From an uncultured Psychroserpens sp. (GTDB lineage Bacteria > Bacteroidota > Bacteroidia > Flavobacteriales > Flavobacteriaceae): a stretch of DNA of 64,000 nt. The DNA is taken from NCBI GenBank assembly GCA_947489585.1, contig CANLEE010000001.1, forward strand, positions 186,001-250,000, given 5' to 3'. The notes beneath the pieces are model-generated. The model was given only the letters and a program-made list of their open reading frames with translations. It did no database searches and was not told the origin of the DNA. This document shows, one piece after another, positions 61,555-64,000 of this stretch (positions are counted from its first letter, which is position 1; the number at the start of each line of letters is the position of its first letter). Both the position numbers and the translations under genes were made by a program.

Positions 61555-61677
61555 TCACATCCAACCAAATGCCCTAAAGAGAAAGTAAAGCACAACTGTT
61601 GCAATCAAAAGCACAACTAAAGAAGGCATCAATAATTTATAAAGCTCTGAAAAAAATAGTTTAATTTTTTCGTCCAT
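61555..61677 (-). CDS. 40-residue single-span membrane protein
   Basis: The ATG at 61677 opens MDEKIKLFFSELYKLLMPSL followed by a strongly hydrophobic helix and an FRAFGWM end. A longer version starting at 61755 would overlap the rpe start codon and add an unlikely N-terminus, so the short form is preferred. It is convergent with the BLUF gene (12 bases apart) and divergent from rpe. Conserved-looking amphipathic plus transmembrane layout; function unknown. Confidence 0.55.
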   Translation of the reverse strand: MDEKIKLFFSELYKLLMPSLVVLLIATVVLYFLFRAFGWM

Positions 61678-61721
61678 AAAACTAATATCGTAAAATATAA
61701 AGTGATTACAAAATAAGACTG

Positions 61722-61729
61722 TATCTTTG
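61722..61729 (+). promoter_or_regulatory. Candidate -7 element of rpe
   Basis: TATCTTTG matches TAnnTTTG, 26 bases upstream of the rpe ATG at 61756; no -33 TTG is obvious. Confidence 0.5.
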
Positions 61730-61755
61730 TTGAAACTTAGAATATTAAAGTGCAT

Positions 61756-62418
61756 ATGTCTTCAAAATTAATAGCTCCTTCGATGTTAGCTGCCGATTTT
61801 GGCAATCTTCAACGTGATGTAGAAATGGTAAATAATAGTGATGCCGATTGGTTTCACATTGATGTTATGGATGGTCATTTTGTGCCAAATATTTCTTACG
61901 GAATGCCAGTAATTCAAGCCATTAAAAAACATGCTACTAAGCCATTAGATGTGCATTTAATGATAGAAAAACCTGAGCGTTATATTGAAGAATTCGCAAA
62001 AGTAGGTGCAGATATCATTACAGTTCATCATGAATCTACAGTACACTTACACAGAACATTAAGACAAATAAAAGATACTGGATGCAAAGCTGGTGTGGTA
62101 CTTAACCTCACAACACCTGTATCGGTTCTTGAAGATATTTTACCTGAATGTTATATGGTATTACTCATGTCAATTAATCCTGGGTTTGGTGGACAGAAAT
62201 TTGAACAAATGACATACAATCGTGTTAAAAAACTACGTAAAATGGTCAATGATCAAGGGTTAAATACACGTATTGAAATTGATGGTGGAGTTACAGATAA
62301 AAACATCAAACAATTGGTAGATGCTGGTGCAGATGTATTTGTTGCAGGAAGTCATGTTTTTAAGAGCGACAACCAAACAGAAACTATTAAACGTCTAAAG
62401 GAAATTGCTAACAGTTAA
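61756..62418 (+). CDS. rpe: Ribulose-phosphate 3-epimerase
   Basis: 220 residues from the ATG at 61756; a GTG two codons upstream is in frame but less likely. It interconverts ribulose 5-phosphate and xylulose 5-phosphate. TIM-barrel signatures: IAPSMLAADFGNL, WFHIDVMDGHFVPNISYG, LDVHLMIEKPERY, LLMSINPGFGGQKF and IEIDGGVTDKNI with VAGSHVF. The metal and catalytic His/Asp residues are all present. The stop codon overlaps the stop of the convergent kinase gene by 4 bases (TTAA). Confidence 0.96.
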   Translation: MSSKLIAPSMLAADFGNLQRDVEMVNNSDADWFHIDVMDGHFVPNISYGMPVIQAIKKHATKPLDVHLMIEKPERYIEEFAKVGADIITVHHESTVHLHRTLRQIKDTGCKAGVVLNLTTPVSVLEDILPECYMVLLMSINPGFGGQKFEQMTYNRVKKLRKMVNDQGLNTRIEIDGGVTDKNIKQLVDAGADVFVAGSHVFKSDNQTETIKRLKEIANS

Positions 62419-64000
62419 TTTTTACTGCCATAACCATAATTATAACCATAATTATAGCCATACGATTTATTATTTCCAACACCGTTGAGCACATAAGCCA
62501 TATTTTTAAGCTTACCAGATTCAAATAAGTCTCTTGAAAAGTTCAATAATTTTTTCTCTGTAAAATTAGCTCTAGCAATATAAACAGTGACATCAGACAA
62601 CTGAGAAATAAGCATAGTATCTGTCACTAAAATTGTTGGTGCCGTATCGACTACAATGTAATCATAACTATTTTTAGCTTCTTTTATAAGCTCATTAAAC
62701 CTTCCATTTGTCAATAGGCTTGAAGGATTAGGCGGAATACTTCCAGATAATAGTATGTCATGATTAGGGTGTTTATCAAAGCCTTTGACTAAACCATTCT
62801 TCCAATCAAAAGAACCATCATGTAAGTAGTTAGACAGTCCTTCATTATTTTTATCAAAGTTGATTTGAGCATGAATTTGAGGGTTTCTCAAATCAGCACC
62901 AATAAGCAACACTTTTTTGTTAAGGCTAGATAAAGCAAGGGATAGGTTAATACTAATATAGGTCTTCCCTTCTCCTTTTATAGTTGACGTACAATAAATA
63001 ACTTTTCCTTGACTGCTATCATTTACAGGAAGCAAATAATTTACATTGGAGCTTAAAATCCTAAATGATTCTGCTAAAGTGGAGCGATCATTAGGGTTAT
63101 TAAATAAAAGGCTTTCCTTTTTCTTAGTATCAGGGATCTCTCCAATTATAGGGATTTTTGAATTCAGTTTAGTCATATCCTCTTTTCCATGCAATTTTGT
63201 ATCAAGCATAAAAAGGAGATATAATAACCCAAATGGAATTAGAAGTCCACCAAGAATCGCACCTGCGTATACAATATTTGATTTTGGTGAAATTGGCCCC
63301 GAACCTGAAATTGCGTAATCTACCACTTTAATTGATGGTTCAGTAATCGCTAAATTAATTGCAGCCTCTTCACGTTTTTGAAGTAATAAGAGGTATAAGC
63401 TTTCTTTAATTTTTTGTTGACGTTCAATAGCCCTTAATAGCTTTTCTTGTTGAGGAATTTGAGAAACTTTACCAATAAATTTCCTGTTTCTTCCTCTCAA
63501 TTGACTTTGAGAAACACTTAATTTCTGATTATAAGAGTTAAGTGATTTAGTGATATTAGACCTCAGGTCATCAATTTTAGATTGAACAAATTTAACTGTA
63601 GGGTTATTTACACCGCCACTGCTTGCTAATTTATCTCTATCAAGAATAGCAGTATTATACTCATTAATTAAAGCATTAATATTTGCACTCTCTAAACCAA
63701 TATTAGCAGGGAGAAGCCCACCATTTGTATTAGAATTCATGCCATCCTGGAGTAGCTTTGCGACCGCTAATTGGTTTTCAATTTGAAATACTTCTTCTTC
63801 AGATTTAGAACGTTGCTGCAAACCTAATTCAGCATCGGTAGCAAGATCAACAAGGTTATTGCGCTGTTTAAAATCTTTTCTATCAATTTCAATCGAGTCT
63901 AATTCTTGAGCAAGAAACACAAATCGATCATCAATAAATTCTAATGTGCGCTTAGAAACTAACTGTCGATCGTTAATTCCATCTTTATTAAAAACATCCA
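62415..64000 (-). CDS. Wzc-type polysaccharide co-polymerase / tyrosine autokinase (5' end cut by window edge)
   Basis: 528 codons visible; the frame is open to base 64000, so the start lies outside the window and the internal GTG at 63920 is not the start. A coiled-coil region (ELGLQQRSKSEEEVFQIENQ...GNVR-like LRGRNRKFIGKVSQIPQQEK) leads to a periplasm-to-cytoplasm membrane helix (SNIVYAGAILGGLLIPFGLL). A BY-kinase domain follows with Walker A TIKGEGKTYISI, Walker A' LLIGADLRNPQ and Walker B DYIVVDTAP. The C-terminal end is a tyrosine cluster with NYGY repeats for autophosphorylation. It controls export and chain length of capsule or exopolysaccharide in the cytoplasmic membrane. Confidence 0.93.
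   Translation of the reverse strand, partial: DVFNKDGINDRQLVSKRTLEFIDDRFVFLAQELDSIEIDRKDFKQRNNLVDLATDAELGLQQRSKSEEEVFQIENQLAVAKLLQDGMNSNTNGGLLPANIGLESANINALINEYNTAILDRDKLASSGGVNNPTVKFVQSKIDDLRSNITKSLNSYNQKLSVSQSQLRGRNRKFIGKVSQIPQQEKLLRAIERQQKIKESLYLLLLQKREEAAINLAITEPSIKVVDYAISGSGPISPKSNIVYAGAILGGLLIPFGLLYLLFMLDTKLHGKEDMTKLNSKIPIIGEIPDTKKKESLLFNNPNDRSTLAESFRILSSNVNYLLPVNDSSQGKVIYCTSTIKGEGKTYISINLSLALSSLNKKVLLIGADLRNPQIHAQINFDKNNEGLSNYLHDGSFDWKNGLVKGFDKHPNHDILLSGSIPPNPSSLLTNGRFNELIKEAKNSYDYIVVDTAPTILVTDTMLISQLSDVTVYIARANFTEKKLLNFSRDLFESGKLKNMAYVLNGVGNNKSYGYNYGYNYGYGSKN

Noticed and set aside
61678..61755. Longer N-terminus for the 40-residue membrane protein
   Set aside because: Would overlap the rpe promoter and start codon and add an untypical N-terminal segment; the ATG at 61677 is simpler.
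63920..63922. GTG at 63920 as start of the Wzc-type kinase
   Set aside because: The frame stays open with plausible protein sequence to base 64000, so the gene is truncated by the window.
1..64000. Search for tRNA, rRNA, CRISPR arrays, insertion sequences, prophage or integrative elements
   Set aside because: No cloverleaf-like tRNA, rRNA stretch, regularly spaced repeat, transposase, integrase or phage gene could be recognised by reading.

Overview
The window reads as a chromosomal segment from a member of the Bacteroidota, most likely a marine Flavobacteriaceae. The DNA is AT-rich and promoters carry the Bacteroidota -7 element TAnnTTTG. There is a complete Na+-translocating NADH:quinone reductase operon, a SusC/SusD pair, type IX secretion parts (plug protein, PorT, and a cargo protein with a C-terminal sorting domain), TamL, many lipoproteins and an RpoD without region 1.1. 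The genus cannot be fixed from the sequence. No rRNA, tRNA, CRISPR array, transposase or phage gene was seen.

Layout. 1-1075 (minus): the end of a conserved small protein and a DUF4846-like protein. 1198-4861 (plus): a secreted tricorn-like S41 peptidase, a cupin lipoprotein and a tiny membrane protein. 4925-10964 (minus): nqrABCDEF. 11250-12459: two small convergent secreted proteins. 12600-21057 (minus): a SusC/SusD operon with two paralogous lipoproteins, preceded by a 575-base leader and a membrane-bound AraC-type regulator. The two transcription units share an exact 18-base upstream element. 21317-26058: T9SS plug protein, a divergent cysteine dioxygenase / PLP decarboxylase pair (probable hypotaurine synthesis), ApaG and a DUF6695-like protein. 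26197-29767: PruA and a secreted T9SS-sorted alpha/beta hydrolase. 30049-33735: Omp28-like lipoprotein, TlpA-like thioredoxin and a DUF6029-type barrel. 33788-36864: RsmG, a fatty acid desaturase and an aspartate-type aminotransferase. 36861-40837 (minus): three small membrane proteins, then TrkH and TrkA. 40963-45836: UbiE/MenG, PorT, a TrmH-type methyltransferase and TamL. 45978-47939: FbaA and AccD. 47996-51745: a lipoprotein, RpsO and Pnp.

51816-59923 is the most accessory-looking part. Two paralogous helix-turn-helix regulators are each divergent from an envelope protein gene. They are followed by two orphan lipoproteins and an ECF sigma factor that overlaps a gene for a protein with an N-terminal cytoplasmic part, one membrane segment and a C-terminal barrel-like domain. 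I regard 51816-56027 as the best candidate for an undescribed regulatory/envelope module. The window closes with RpoD, a stand-alone BLUF photoreceptor, a 40-residue membrane protein, Rpe, and a Wzc-type tyrosine autokinase that runs off the right edge.

Most genes are core metabolism, translation or envelope biogenesis. The regulatory novelty lies in the SusCD control region, the duplicated regulator module, the ECF/barrel pair and the BLUF protein. All assignments come from reading motifs; no database search was run.
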